Shown here: positions 1-5,655 of the stretch, one piece after another | How positions within the stretch are numbered: the first letter of the stretch is position 1 | How the letters are laid out: each line of letters opens with the position of its first letter | NCBI GenBank assembly: GCA_001604265.1 | Contig: LVBC01000216.1 | Coordinates: 1 to 5,725, forward strand | Direction of reading: 5' to 3' | DNA from: Spirochaetales bacterium Spiro_01 | GTDB lineage: Bacteria; Spirochaetota; Spirochaetia; Sphaerochaetales; Sphaerochaetaceae | Length of the DNA stretch: 5,725 bases | The notes under the pieces: generated by a model | Told to the model about the DNA's origin: nothing | Database searches by the model: none | Seen by the model: the letters and a program-made list of their open reading frames with translations, nothing else | Made by a program: the position numbers and the translations under genes

Positions 1-119
1 ACAAGCTTCAGGGCTTCGTCTTTTGTCTCAGCGAAGCAGACCTTGTAGCCATTGTTCTCGAGGGCCTTCATCGTCCTCTTGATCCTGGCATTCATCACTT
101 TGTCGAGATTTGCATCCAT
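1..119 (-). CDS. LUD-domain (lactate utilization / DUF162) protein, N-terminal fragment
   Basis: Only the first 39 codons are inside the window; the gene runs off the left edge. The peptide begins MDANLDKVMNARIKRTMKAL and continues with a glycine-tyrosine turn and a segment reading CFAETKDEALKL. A basic helix (RIKRTMKALENNGY) followed by an 'AETKDEAL' segment is the typical opening of stand-alone LUD-domain proteins, the family that includes LutB/LutC-related proteins of lactate oxidation. The ATG at 119-117 was chosen because AAGGA (complement of 130-134) lies 10 nt upstream; a second in-frame ATG sits at codon 9 (95-93). The gene is on the same strand as the GGT/CHR operon but lies beyond that operon's terminator, so it is probably a separate unit. 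The family call rests on a short N-terminus and could be wrong. Confidence 0.62.
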   Translation of the reverse strand, partial: MDANLDKVMNARIKRTMKALENNGYKVCFAETKDEALKL

Positions 120-141
120 ATTGCTGCTGTCCTTTGTGGTG

Positions 142-147
142 ATTATA
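142..147 (-). promoter_or_regulatory. Possible -10 box for the LUD-domain gene
   Basis: The minus strand reads TATAAT here, a perfect -10 hexamer, between the operon terminator and the Shine-Dalgarno of the LUD-domain gene. No good -35 is seen; the hexamer 17 nt upstream is GGGCAA, inside the terminator stem. Transcription would start near 135, leaving a leader of only about 16 nt that begins at the ribosome binding site, which makes the assignment doubtful. Confidence 0.3.
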
Positions 148-150
148 TAA

Positions 151-175
151 CAGAAAAGGCTGGGTTGCCCCAGCC
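151..175 (-). terminator. Rho-independent terminator of the GGT/CHR operon
   Basis: A perfect 7-bp stem, GGCTGGG (158-164) with CCCAGCC (169-175), encloses a 4-nt loop. Read on the minus strand it is followed at once by TTTTCTGTTAT (157 downward), the U-rich tail expected of an intrinsic terminator. It lies 32 nt past the stop codon of the last CHR gene (209-207). The plus strand has no T-run after the stem, so it should work in one direction only. Confidence 0.85.
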
Positions 176-206
176 ATCTGATGTTTCAACTGTCCAATAA
201 CATCCT

Positions 207-773
207 CTACAGAGAGAAGACGACTCCAGCAATTGCGGAAATGATTATGAAGATGATCGGATGCAGCTTCTTGGTGTACTTGCACCACCTTGTAAGAAAG
301 AGCATCACAAGTCCGAGAATGACTACTGGAATATTGATTCTGTCAAAGTACGAGCCAGGCAGGTCCCTGAAGTAGCTCATGAGAAGCATCGAAAGGCCAG
401 CAGATGCGATCAGGGCAGTCGAGGCAGGTCTCAGGCCATAGAATGCATCCTGTACATGCCTGTTCGTCTTGAAGAGTTCCAGGACCTTTGCAACAAGGAT
501 GATGACGATGATCGAGGGAGTAATGAGACCAAGTGTTGCGATGACGGCTCCCGGAATGCCGGCAGAACAGTAGCCGACGTAGGTTGCCATGTTGATTCCC
601 ATCGGGCCGGGAGTGGACTCTGAGACTGCGACCATGTCACCTAGCTGTGCCATAGTGAACCAGTGAGTCTTCTCGCCGAGTGCCTGAAGGAAGGGAAGGG
701 TCGCAAGACCGCCACCGATTGCGAAGAGACCTGTCTTGAAGAATTCCAGATAAAGCTGAAGTAGAATGTTCAT
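207..773 (-). CDS. Chromate transporter (CHR) family protein, short half, second of pair
   Basis: Integral membrane protein of 188 residues and second member of a split CHR pair. CHR proteins (ChrA superfamily) are inner-membrane anion transporters; characterised members export chromate. Two family signatures are visible: a glycine-rich motif IGGGLATLPFL (residues 19-29) after the first amphipathic segment, and SESTPGPMGINMATYVGY (51-68). Hydrophobic segments lie near 72-100, 117-133, 149-162 and 172-188. At about 190 residues it matches a single CHR half-domain rather than the roughly 400-residue fused ChrA. Its ATG (773-771) overlaps the TGA of the upstream CHR gene as ATGA, and GGAGG (complement of 784-788) lies 10 nt upstream, so translation is probably coupled. 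The true substrate cannot be read from the sequence; chromate is a family label. Confidence 0.93.
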   Translation of the reverse strand: MNILLQLYLEFFKTGLFAIGGGLATLPFLQALGEKTHWFTMAQLGDMVAVSESTPGPMGINMATYVGYCSAGIPGAVIATLGLITPSIIVIILVAKVLELFKTNRHVQDAFYGLRPASTALIASAGLSMLLMSYFRDLPGSYFDRINIPVVILGLVMLFLTRWCKYTKKLHPIIFIIISAIAGVVFSL

Positions 774-1312
774 GATCTCTTTGCCTCCAATGCCTTGACG
801 GCGAGACCTGCAAGGGCTGCCAGGATGACGAAGACAACAGGAGAGATGTCCGTGAAGAATGCCAGAATGAGCACAAGAAGGAAGATGATCACTGTCGGAA
901 TGTCGATGACGGATTTCTTTCCAAGCTTGAGAACGGAGTTGAAAATCTGGACACAGACACAGGCCCTGATTCCGACGAAGGCGTGGTGGACGATTTCATT
1001 GTCGGCAAAGTTCGTTATCAGGGCAGCTATTGCCGAGATTATCACAAGGCAGGGAAAGACGAGGCCGAGTGTTGCGACAACTCCGCCTACAACTCCCTTG
1101 TACTTGGTCCCAATGAAGGTCGCAGTGTTGACTGCGATGATGCCGGGAGTGCACTGTCCAATTGCATAGTAGTCGGCCAGCTCCTCTTCAGTGGCCCACT
1201 TCTTGTTCTCTACAACCTCTCTCTGGAGGATAGGCAGCATTGCATAGCCTCCTCCAAAGGTCATTACACCCATCTTTGCGAAGGTGCAGAATAGATCGAC
1301 GTAAATATTCAT
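770..1312 (-). CDS. Chromate transporter (CHR) family protein, short half, first of pair
   Basis: Integral membrane protein of 180 residues, homologous to the following gene. It carries the same two signatures in the same places, FGGGYAMLPIL (19-29) and QCTPGIIAVNTATFIG (53-68), followed by hydrophobic segments around 74-100, 114-128, 137-153 and 157-172, and ends in a short basic tail. Short CHR proteins usually occur as adjacent pairs thought to assemble as a heteromer with opposite topologies; here the two genes overlap by four bases. The start at 1312-1310 is 7 nt after the stop of the GGT gene, and GGTAGG overlapping that stop (about 1318-1323) is the likely ribosome binding site, so expression probably depends on transcription and translation of the GGT. 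Several cysteines (residues 9, 54, 88, 118, 120) are present in or near membrane segments; their role is unknown. Confidence 0.94.
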   Translation of the reverse strand: MNIYVDLFCTFAKMGVMTFGGGYAMLPILQREVVENKKWATEEELADYYAIGQCTPGIIAVNTATFIGTKYKGVVGGVVATLGLVFPCLVIISAIAALITNFADNEIVHHAFVGIRACVCVQIFNSVLKLGKKSVIDIPTVIIFLLVLILAFFTDISPVVFVILAALAGLAVKALEAKRS

Positions 1313-1319
1313 GTTCTAC

Positions 1320-2936
1320 CTACCAGATTGCTATTGTTCCATCGGTGCGTGGCTCTGTTCCTCCAGCAAGGACTCCATTGTCCATGCGGAAGATGATCTC
1401 CCCACGACCCATGCCTATATTAGTATTCGTGATCTCTATCTGATGGCCGCGAAGCTGAAGCTCCTTGGCTATGTGCTCAGGTACCTCCCTCTCGAGCTGT
1501 ATCTTCTTCTCTCCGGTCCACTGCCAGCGAGGGGCATCCAGCGCCTCCTGAGGATTCATGCCGAAGTCTACTATGTTTGTGACGACCTGTACATGGCCCT
1601 GAGGCTGCATGAAGCCTCCCATCACACCGAATGGGCCGATAGGCTTTCCATCCTTGCAGATAAAGCCCGGTATTATCGTATGGTAGGACTTCTTTGCACC
1701 GCTAATATAGTTGTCGCTCCCCGGATCCATGGAGAAGTTGGCACCTCTGTCCTGCAGCGATATTCCGGTTCCTGGTACAACAACACCGGAGCCAAAGCCT
1801 CTGTAGTTGCTCTGGATGAATGAGACCATGTTGCCTCTGTTGTCGGCAGTGCAGAAGTAGACTGTTCCGCCGCAGGAAGGGTCTCCTGCCTCCGGCATCA
1901 AAGCCGTGTCTGTTATGAGTGCGCGTCTTGTCGCTGCATATCTCTCGCTCAGCATGTCCTCGACCTTTGTCTTCATGAAGCGTGGGTCTGCAACGAACTT
2001 CTTCGCATCGACGAATGCAAGCTTCAGTGCCTCTATCGTCCTATGATAGACATCTGCACACTCCCTGTTTCTTCCGATATCCATGCCGGAGAGTATCTTC
2101 AGCGCCATCAGTGCTGTGATTCCATGGCCGTTTGGCGGCATCTCATAGACATCGTAGCCTCTGTAGTTTATCGTGATCGGCTCGACCCACTTCGGGTGGT
2201 ATTGAGACAGGTCCTCGAAAGTGAGATAACCACCTGTCCTTTCACTGAATTCGACGATTCTTCTGGCAATCTCGCCCCTGTAGAAGCTTTCGCAGTCTGT
2301 TGCTGCAAGCTCCTCAAGGGTCCTCGCCATGTCCGGAATGCGGAAAAGCTCTCCAGCAGAGTAGGCCCTTCCATTCTTTGTGAAGTAGTCGAAGAAGGGT
2401 CTGAATACCTCAGGCTCCTTCTCGAAGGCCTTCCTGAATCTTTCGACATCCTTCTGCCAGAGCTGGGATGCAGTCACTGGGACTGGATAACCATCTTCTG
2501 CGTACTTGATGGCAGGAGAAAGAAGCTCCTCAAGAGGAAGAGTTCCGAACCTTCTTCTGAGTTCTGCCCAGGAGGCGACAGCTCCTGGGACCATCACAGG
2601 AAGCCAGCCATCGAAAGGAACACTCTGATATCCCCTGGAGTGTATAACATCGGCATTCATTGCCTTTGGAGAGTATCCTGAGCCATCGAGTCCATACAGC
2701 TTTCCGTTGGTCCATACGAGGACAAAGCAGTCGGAACCGAGGCCATTGCTTGTAGGTTCGACAAGTGGATAGACACCTGCCATTGCAATTGCGGCATCGA
2801 TGGCATTGCCACCTCTCTTCATTATCTCGATGCCCACATTCGAGGCAACAGGGGATGAGGAACAGGCCATGCCACGGGAGGCAAAGACTACATTCCTCCT
2901 TGAAGGATAAGAGTATCTGTATGCGTTGAATTCCAT
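1320..2936 (-). CDS. Gamma-glutamyltransferase family protein (YwrD-type, cytosolic)
   Basis: A 538-residue N-terminal-nucleophile hydrolase of the gamma-glutamyltranspeptidase family. The family cleaves itself before a threonine, which then acts as the nucleophile for hydrolysis or transfer of gamma-glutamyl groups, or for amide hydrolysis in acylase-like members. The large-subunit region has GGNAIDAAIA (42-51), GLGSDCFVLV (65-74) and MPPNGHG (266-272). The processing site is GGTVYF with candidate catalytic Thr358; the small subunit then shows SFIQSNYRGFGSG (372-384), LQDRGANFS (394-402) and MGGFMQPQGHVQ (439-450). These are the YwrD-like versions, not the classical TTH..VVD form. There is no signal peptide, so the protein should be cytosolic, unlike typical secreted GGT. 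The N-terminus YPSRRNVVFASRGMACSS fits the family start. No Shine-Dalgarno precedes the ATG. It is the first gene of a three-gene operon with the CHR pair. Glutathione or another gamma-glutamyl compound is a possible substrate, not shown. Confidence 0.95.
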   Translation of the reverse strand: MEFNAYRYSYPSRRNVVFASRGMACSSSPVASNVGIEIMKRGGNAIDAAIAMAGVYPLVEPTSNGLGSDCFVLVWTNGKLYGLDGSGYSPKAMNADVIHSRGYQSVPFDGWLPVMVPGAVASWAELRRRFGTLPLEELLSPAIKYAEDGYPVPVTASQLWQKDVERFRKAFEKEPEVFRPFFDYFTKNGRAYSAGELFRIPDMARTLEELAATDCESFYRGEIARRIVEFSERTGGYLTFEDLSQYHPKWVEPITINYRGYDVYEMPPNGHGITALMALKILSGMDIGRNRECADVYHRTIEALKLAFVDAKKFVADPRFMKTKVEDMLSERYAATRRALITDTALMPEAGDPSCGGTVYFCTADNRGNMVSFIQSNYRGFGSGVVVPGTGISLQDRGANFSMDPGSDNYISGAKKSYHTIIPGFICKDGKPIGPFGVMGGFMQPQGHVQVVTNIVDFGMNPQEALDAPRWQWTGEKKIQLEREVPEHIAKELQLRGHQIEITNTNIGMGRGEIIFRMDNGVLAGGTEPRTDGTIAIW

Positions 2937-2942
2937 GAGAGG

Positions 2943-2972
2943 ATGATACTACAAGGAGATAGGAATGTTAAA
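2943..2972 (-). promoter_or_regulatory. Candidate promoter of the GGT/CHR operon, possibly giving a leaderless mRNA
   Basis: On the minus strand TTTAAC (complement of 2967-2972) is followed after 18 nt by TATCAT (complement of 2943-2948). Six bases then separate TATCAT from the GGT ATG at 2936, so the predicted first transcribed base is the A of the start codon. This agrees with the lack of any purine-rich ribosome binding site upstream. The -35 match is modest, so the promoter is a proposal. Confidence 0.42.
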
Positions 2973-2986
2973 TCTTAAAGCACCTG

Positions 2987-3027
2987 AAAAGACCCATATA
3001 GGTGGATTTCTCCAGCATATATGGGTC
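2987..3027 (-). terminator. Long hairpin terminator of the lipoprotein/membrane-protein operon
   Basis: A perfect 10-bp inverted repeat, GACCCATATA (2991-3000) and TATATGGGTC (3018-3027), has an inner 4-bp stem (TGGA 3003-3006 with TCCA 3011-3014) around a TTTC loop. Read on the minus strand it is followed by TTTTCAGG (2990 downward). It starts 10 nt after the stop codon of the membrane-protein gene (3040-3038) and sits just upstream of the GGT promoter, insulating the two minus-strand operons. The T-run is only four long. Confidence 0.75.
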
Positions 3028-3037
3028 GATTGTCGCT

Positions 3038-3538
3038 CTACTTGTCCAGTGTGAAGAAGAGCCAGGAGTCTCTTCCCTTAAGCGTGAGTGTCCTGAACTC
3101 TCCATCCCCATTCTCTGTGTACCAGAGCTCCAGTTCGAAGCCATCCACAAGGAGCAGGAGGGAGGAGTCTCCCTTTACGACCTTTGCCGATATCACCATC
3201 TCCGGTGTATCGAGAAAGCACCTGATCTCACTCTTCTCCCGATCGAGCTGGGAAAAGCTCAGGGAGGTGACTGTATGGAACGAGAGCTCCATCAGCTCCT
3301 CCTTCTTCGTGCTGCTGTCTATCGTCCAGGTAGAGTTCGACAGCTCTGAAAGCCAGACAAGCTGGTCCTCGTCTGCACTCTCCGGAGGCTGTGGGACCGA
3401 ATTGGATAGAAGGTATGCGAATACCATGACAAGTAGCAGGGCTACTACTGTGAAGGTGACAAGGAAGAAGGGCTTTCTGAATCTTTCGTCCATTCTGTCC
3501 GTCTCTTCGCTTTCGGTGTCTGTACTCTTTCTGGCCAT
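3038..3538 (-). CDS. Hypothetical single-pass membrane protein
   Basis: I do not recognise this 166-residue protein. It starts with a charged, Ser/Thr/Glu-rich cytoplasmic segment (1-22, including TESEETDRMDERFRKP), followed by one strong transmembrane helix at about 24-44 (FFLVTFTVVALLLVMVFAYLL). A linker containing PQPPESADEDQ leads to a roughly 110-residue acidic C-terminal domain of alternating polar and hydrophobic stretches, which looks mostly beta (for example MVISAKVV, SLLLLVDGFELELWY, EFRTLTL). Positive charges just before the helix suggest N-in topology with the C-terminal domain outside. The start is firm: GGGAGGAG (complement of 3542-3549) precedes an ATG that shares one base with the TGA of the upstream lipoprotein gene (TGATG), implying translational coupling and probably a joint envelope role. 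A terminator follows 10 nt after the stop. Confidence 0.85.
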   Translation of the reverse strand: MARKSTDTESEETDRMDERFRKPFFLVTFTVVALLLVMVFAYLLSNSVPQPPESADEDQLVWLSELSNSTWTIDSSTKKEELMELSFHTVTSLSFSQLDREKSEIRCFLDTPEMVISAKVVKGDSSLLLLVDGFELELWYTENGDGEFRTLTLKGRDSWLFFTLDK

Positions 3539-3957
3539 CAGCTCCTCCCATAGGTGTATGTGGAGCCTTCCGACTCGAGCAGAAGAGAGGATGCGTCACT
3601 GCTGACTGTCAGCGTCACGTTTCTCTCTCCTGTATTCGAGACTGTGGGATAGCCAAAGGTGTCGAAGAGGATTGTGTAGGTCGACTTCGTCGTTCCTCCG
3701 TAGAGATAATACACACCCTCGCTCTTGTTGACTGTGAAGCTCTCCTCTTCGATGTAGTCTATCGTGAATGCCTTCAATCCCTGCGTTTGGTAGGTGCTGC
3801 CGACAGCCCTGTCAAGCAGTGCCCTGTACTGGTCCTCGTTCGTAAGTGCCGAGGGCTCCCGCGGCAGTATTCCCGAGGTATCCACATCCGATTCGAATTC
3901 GCAGGAGGATAGTGCGATTATCACGAATAGAACTGTGATGATGAACTTTGTTCTCAT
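3538..3957 (-). CDS. Hypothetical small lipoprotein
   Basis: I do not recognise the family. The 139-residue product opens with a classic lipoprotein signal: MRTK, a hydrophobic core (FIITVLFVIIAL, about 5-16), then the lipobox LSSC with Cys19 as the predicted lipidated residue. Glu-Phe-Glu follow the cysteine. The mature part is about 120 residues: a helical, acidic start (about residues 39-52, TNEDQYRALLDRAV) and then short alternating polar/hydrophobic segments rich in Ser, Thr and Tyr (for instance GVYYLYGGTTKSTYTILF and NVTLTVSSDASSLLL), suggesting a beta-rich domain. The start is supported by AAGGAG (complement of 3965-3970) with 7-nt spacing. It is the first gene of a two-gene operon with the single-pass membrane protein downstream (TGATG overlap) and diverges from the Nudix gene. 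It is probably anchored on the periplasmic or outer face. Confidence 0.87.
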   Translation of the reverse strand: MRTKFIITVLFVIIALSSCEFESDVDTSGILPREPSALTNEDQYRALLDRAVGSTYQTQGLKAFTIDYIEEESFTVNKSEGVYYLYGGTTKSTYTILFDTFGYPTVSNTGERNVTLTVSSDASSLLLESEGSTYTYGRS

Positions 3958-4013
3958 GGCGGATCTCCTTTTTCAAAGTGCTGAATCAATTGTCAGGTCG
4001 TTGCTCAGGAATA

Positions 4014-4042
4014 TTTAGTCATATCTGGTTTCATGCTATGAT
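4014..4042 (+). promoter_or_regulatory. Candidate promoter of the Nudix/transglutaminase operon
   Basis: TTTAGT (4014-4019) and TATGAT (4037-4042) are separated by 17 nt. Seven bases after TATGAT lies the ATG at 4050, so the predicted transcript begins at or next to the start codon. No Shine-Dalgarno is seen before either possible ATG, which fits a leaderless message. An alternative pair, TTGTCA (3990-3995) with TATTTA (4012-4017, 16-nt spacer), has the better -35 and would give a short leader of about 26 nt to the same ATG. Confidence 0.4.
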
Positions 4043-4049
4043 TGAGCCC

Positions 4050-4439
4050 ATGAAGAGCATTGCTGTTGCAGCTGCAATAATAGAAAGGGACAGGAAGATA
4101 CTTGTCTGCCAGCGTGGATATGGAGAACAGAAGGGGAAGTGGGAATTCCCTGGAGGGAAGATAGAAGAGGGCGAGAGTGGAACGGAAGCACTTGAGCGGG
4201 AGCTTGTCGAGGAGCTCGACATGGCCGTCTCGATCGACAGCCTCTTCAGGAAGATAGAGTACGACTATCCCACCTTCCACATCTCTCTCTATTGCTATCA
4301 CTGCACACTGAAGAGGGACGACTTCGTCCTGAAGGAGCACCTTTCCTCAAGATGGGTCTCCTCGGACGAGCTTGAAAGCGTCGACTGGCTTGGAGCGGAC
4401 CACCTGGTTGTTCCCGCTCTGAAGGAGTATCTCGGATGA
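4050..4439 (+). CDS. Nudix hydrolase, MutT / 8-oxo-dGTP diphosphatase type
   Basis: Small cytosolic Nudix pyrophosphohydrolase, 129 residues from the ATG at 4050. The product begins MKSIAVAAAIIERDRKILVCQRG, as in MutT/NudG-type enzymes that remove oxidised or abnormal nucleotides such as 8-oxo-dGTP (family knowledge; exact substrate not visible). The segment KGKWEFPGGK and the full Nudix box follow: glycine of GGK, E six residues later, then RELVEELDM, giving the metal-binding R-E-x-x-E-E core. The box glycine is Asp here (ELDM), a variation I know from other MutT-like proteins and not expected to abolish activity. The C-terminal SSRWVSSDELESVDWLGAD matches the usual substrate-contact region. 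An in-frame ATG at 4038 would add MIEP; I prefer 4050 because it matches the family start and the -10 spacing. The stop overlaps the next gene by ATGA. Confidence 0.93.
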   Translation: MKSIAVAAAIIERDRKILVCQRGYGEQKGKWEFPGGKIEEGESGTEALERELVEELDMAVSIDSLFRKIEYDYPTFHISLYCYHCTLKRDDFVLKEHLSSRWVSSDELESVDWLGADHLVVPALKEYLG

Positions 4440-5497
4440 AGAGAATTTCTGCTGTCCTTCTTCTTTCCCTTCTTGCATCCAGTCTGTTTGCGGCCTTTAA
4501 CGATATCTACGATGATGGCCTCAGATACTATTATCCCGAGCTTAATGAGCATAGACAGGCCCTGTACAGGCTACTGTATGATGCAGTGGACAGCGAGAAG
4601 GAGGAGCTCAGATTCGAGGAGGACTATACGGACAAGGAGGTCGAGACGATATTCACTTTGGTCCTTGATGACTCTCCGGAACTCTTCCATGTGGCCAATA
4701 GATATACGCTCACATATACAAGGGGAAAGAGCCGCATCGACTCTATCCAGCTCTCATACAACTATACAGGAAGGGAGAGAAAGGACCTTCAGAGAAGGAT
4801 ACTCTCGAAGGCAGAGGAGCTGAAGGTGAAGGGCAGAAAGGATTTTGCCAAGGAGCTGAGAATCCATGATGGCGTAGCCTCTGCGATCACATACCGGATA
4901 GACAGCACTCCACAGTCCCACACTCTTGTAGGTGCACTTGTGAATGGGAGTGCAGTCTGCGATGGATACTCGAAGGCCTTCTGTCTTGTAGCGCGTCTTT
5001 CCGGTCTCAGGTGCGGTATCGTCACCGGCACACTGCTCGATGATGATGGCATCTGGCAGGATCATGCCTGGAACATAGTGAAGGTGAATGGGGTCTGGAC
5101 CTATGTCGATGTGACGACAGATGACCAGGATGGGTACATCTCCAGAGCCTACTTCAACCTGGACCAGAAGAGACTTGACAGGGATCACATCCTCAAGAGT
5201 CCTGCTGCCTTCGAGGTGACAGATGAGTTCGTCTACTACTTCTATCTGACGGGCCTCATCGTTCCTTCAAATGAGAAGGAGATGAGGAAAATATTCCTCA
5301 ACGAACTCAATATACTCAATAGAAAGGGTGTTGCAGTCGAGCTTGCATTCGAGAGCAGGAGGGCACTCGAGTTCTTCCTCTCCAGATATCAGTCCTGGAT
5401 CGATGAATACAACAGGGATAGGGGAGAAAGAGGCTTCTATGGCAGGTACAATTACTCTGTGAACGATCGCCAATACACTATCAGAATTTCGCAATAG
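4436..5497 (+). CDS. Secreted transglutaminase-like superfamily protein
   Basis: A 353-residue exported protein. Residues 1-20 form a signal peptide (MKRI, a Leu/Ser-rich core, then SLFAA with likely cleavage near 19/20) without a lipobox, so the mature protein should be periplasmic or released. Residues 25-160 are charged and helical, with a Tyr-rich middle. The transglutaminase-like core then shows the papain-type triad: Cys175 in GSAVCDGYSKAF, His210 in QDHAWNIVKVNG and Asp225 in WTYVDVTTDD. Members of this superfamily include bacterial cysteine proteases and amidases as well as cross-linkers; the reaction here is unknown. Residues 265-353 form a charged C-terminal region with no recognised domain. 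AAGGAG (4422-4427) lies 8 nt before the ATG, which overlaps the Nudix stop, so the two are co-translated despite acting in different compartments. Confidence 0.9.
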   Translation: MKRISAVLLLSLLASSLFAAFNDIYDDGLRYYYPELNEHRQALYRLLYDAVDSEKEELRFEEDYTDKEVETIFTLVLDDSPELFHVANRYTLTYTRGKSRIDSIQLSYNYTGRERKDLQRRILSKAEELKVKGRKDFAKELRIHDGVASAITYRIDSTPQSHTLVGALVNGSAVCDGYSKAFCLVARLSGLRCGIVTGTLLDDDGIWQDHAWNIVKVNGVWTYVDVTTDDQDGYISRAYFNLDQKRLDRDHILKSPAAFEVTDEFVYYFYLTGLIVPSNEKEMRKIFLNELNILNRKGVAVELAFESRRALEFFLSRYQSWIDEYNRDRGERGFYGRYNYSVNDRQYTIRISQ

Positions 5498-5506
5498 ACA
5501 AGAATC

Positions 5507-5575
5507 AATCGTTTACTTTTTCCATATACCTCATTTTTGCGTTCCTTGATTGTGCAAAAACTCATGAAAACGATT
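5507..5575 (+). repeat. Nested inverted repeat, possible weak terminator or leader structure
   Basis: The outer arms are AATCGTTT (5507-5514) and AAACGATT (5568-5575). Inside are TCAT (5531-5534) with ATGA (5564-5567), and TTTTTGC (5534-5540) with GCAAAAA (5554-5560), around a 13-nt loop; the two inner pairs share base 5534, so they cannot both form completely. The left side has a 16-nt bulge between the outer and middle arms. It starts 9 nt after the transglutaminase stop and is followed by a T-rich run (TTATTTATTTTG, 5582-5593), so it may act as a terminator, but the stems are AT-rich and weak. Confidence 0.4.
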
Positions 5576-5649
5576 CAAAAGTTATTTATTTTGCTATGCA
5601 AGAAAAAAAGTTCATCAAATTTTTCTATGAGATGGAAAGGGCCATATTG

Positions 5650-5655
5650 TATAAT
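5650..5655 (+). promoter_or_regulatory. -10 box TATAAT for the gene starting at 5703
   Basis: This is a perfect TATAAT hexamer. At 16-18 nt upstream the hexamers (for example ATGAGA at 5627-5632) do not resemble TTGACA, so the promoter may depend on an activator. Transcription would begin near 5661-5662 and give a leader of about 41 nt containing a small GGTC/GACC hairpin (5668-5671 with 5676-5679) and the Shine-Dalgarno. Confidence 0.5.

Noticed and set aside
261..1294. Plus-strand frames across the two CHR genes
   Set aside because: Both CHR genes carry clear family signatures on the minus strand; the opposite frames translate to Asp/Cys/Arg-rich peptides without motifs.
1311..2681. Long plus-strand open frames opposite the GGT gene (about 170 and 212 codons)
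   Set aside because: The minus-strand GGT frame is a full-length conserved enzyme; the plus frames give low-complexity, Cys/His/Arg-rich peptides typical of antisense shadows and lack ribosome binding sites.
2991..3027. The inverted repeat considered as a mobile-element end or attachment site
   Set aside because: There is no transposase or integrase, no second copy in the window and no target duplication; position after a stop codon with a following T-run fits a terminator better.
2965..3054. A 29-codon plus-strand reading frame (ATG at 2965) preceded by a good AAGGAG (2952-2957, 7-nt spacing)
   Set aside because: It lies antisense across the GGT promoter and the terminator hairpin, has no visible promoter, and its peptide (MLNLKAPEKTHIGG...) is not recognisable. 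A chance Shine-Dalgarno is the simpler explanation, though ribosome profiling could settle it.
3948..4049. An upstream ATG at 3948 extending the Nudix frame by 34 codons
   Set aside because: It would overlap the divergent lipoprotein start and its Shine-Dalgarno, and the added residues do not match the Nudix family, whose N-terminus fits the ATG at 4050 (or 4038).
4754..5188. A 144-codon minus-strand frame opposite the transglutaminase-like gene
   Set aside because: The plus-strand frame has a signal peptide, a catalytic triad and a coupled start; the opposite frame has no ribosome binding site or recognisable motif.
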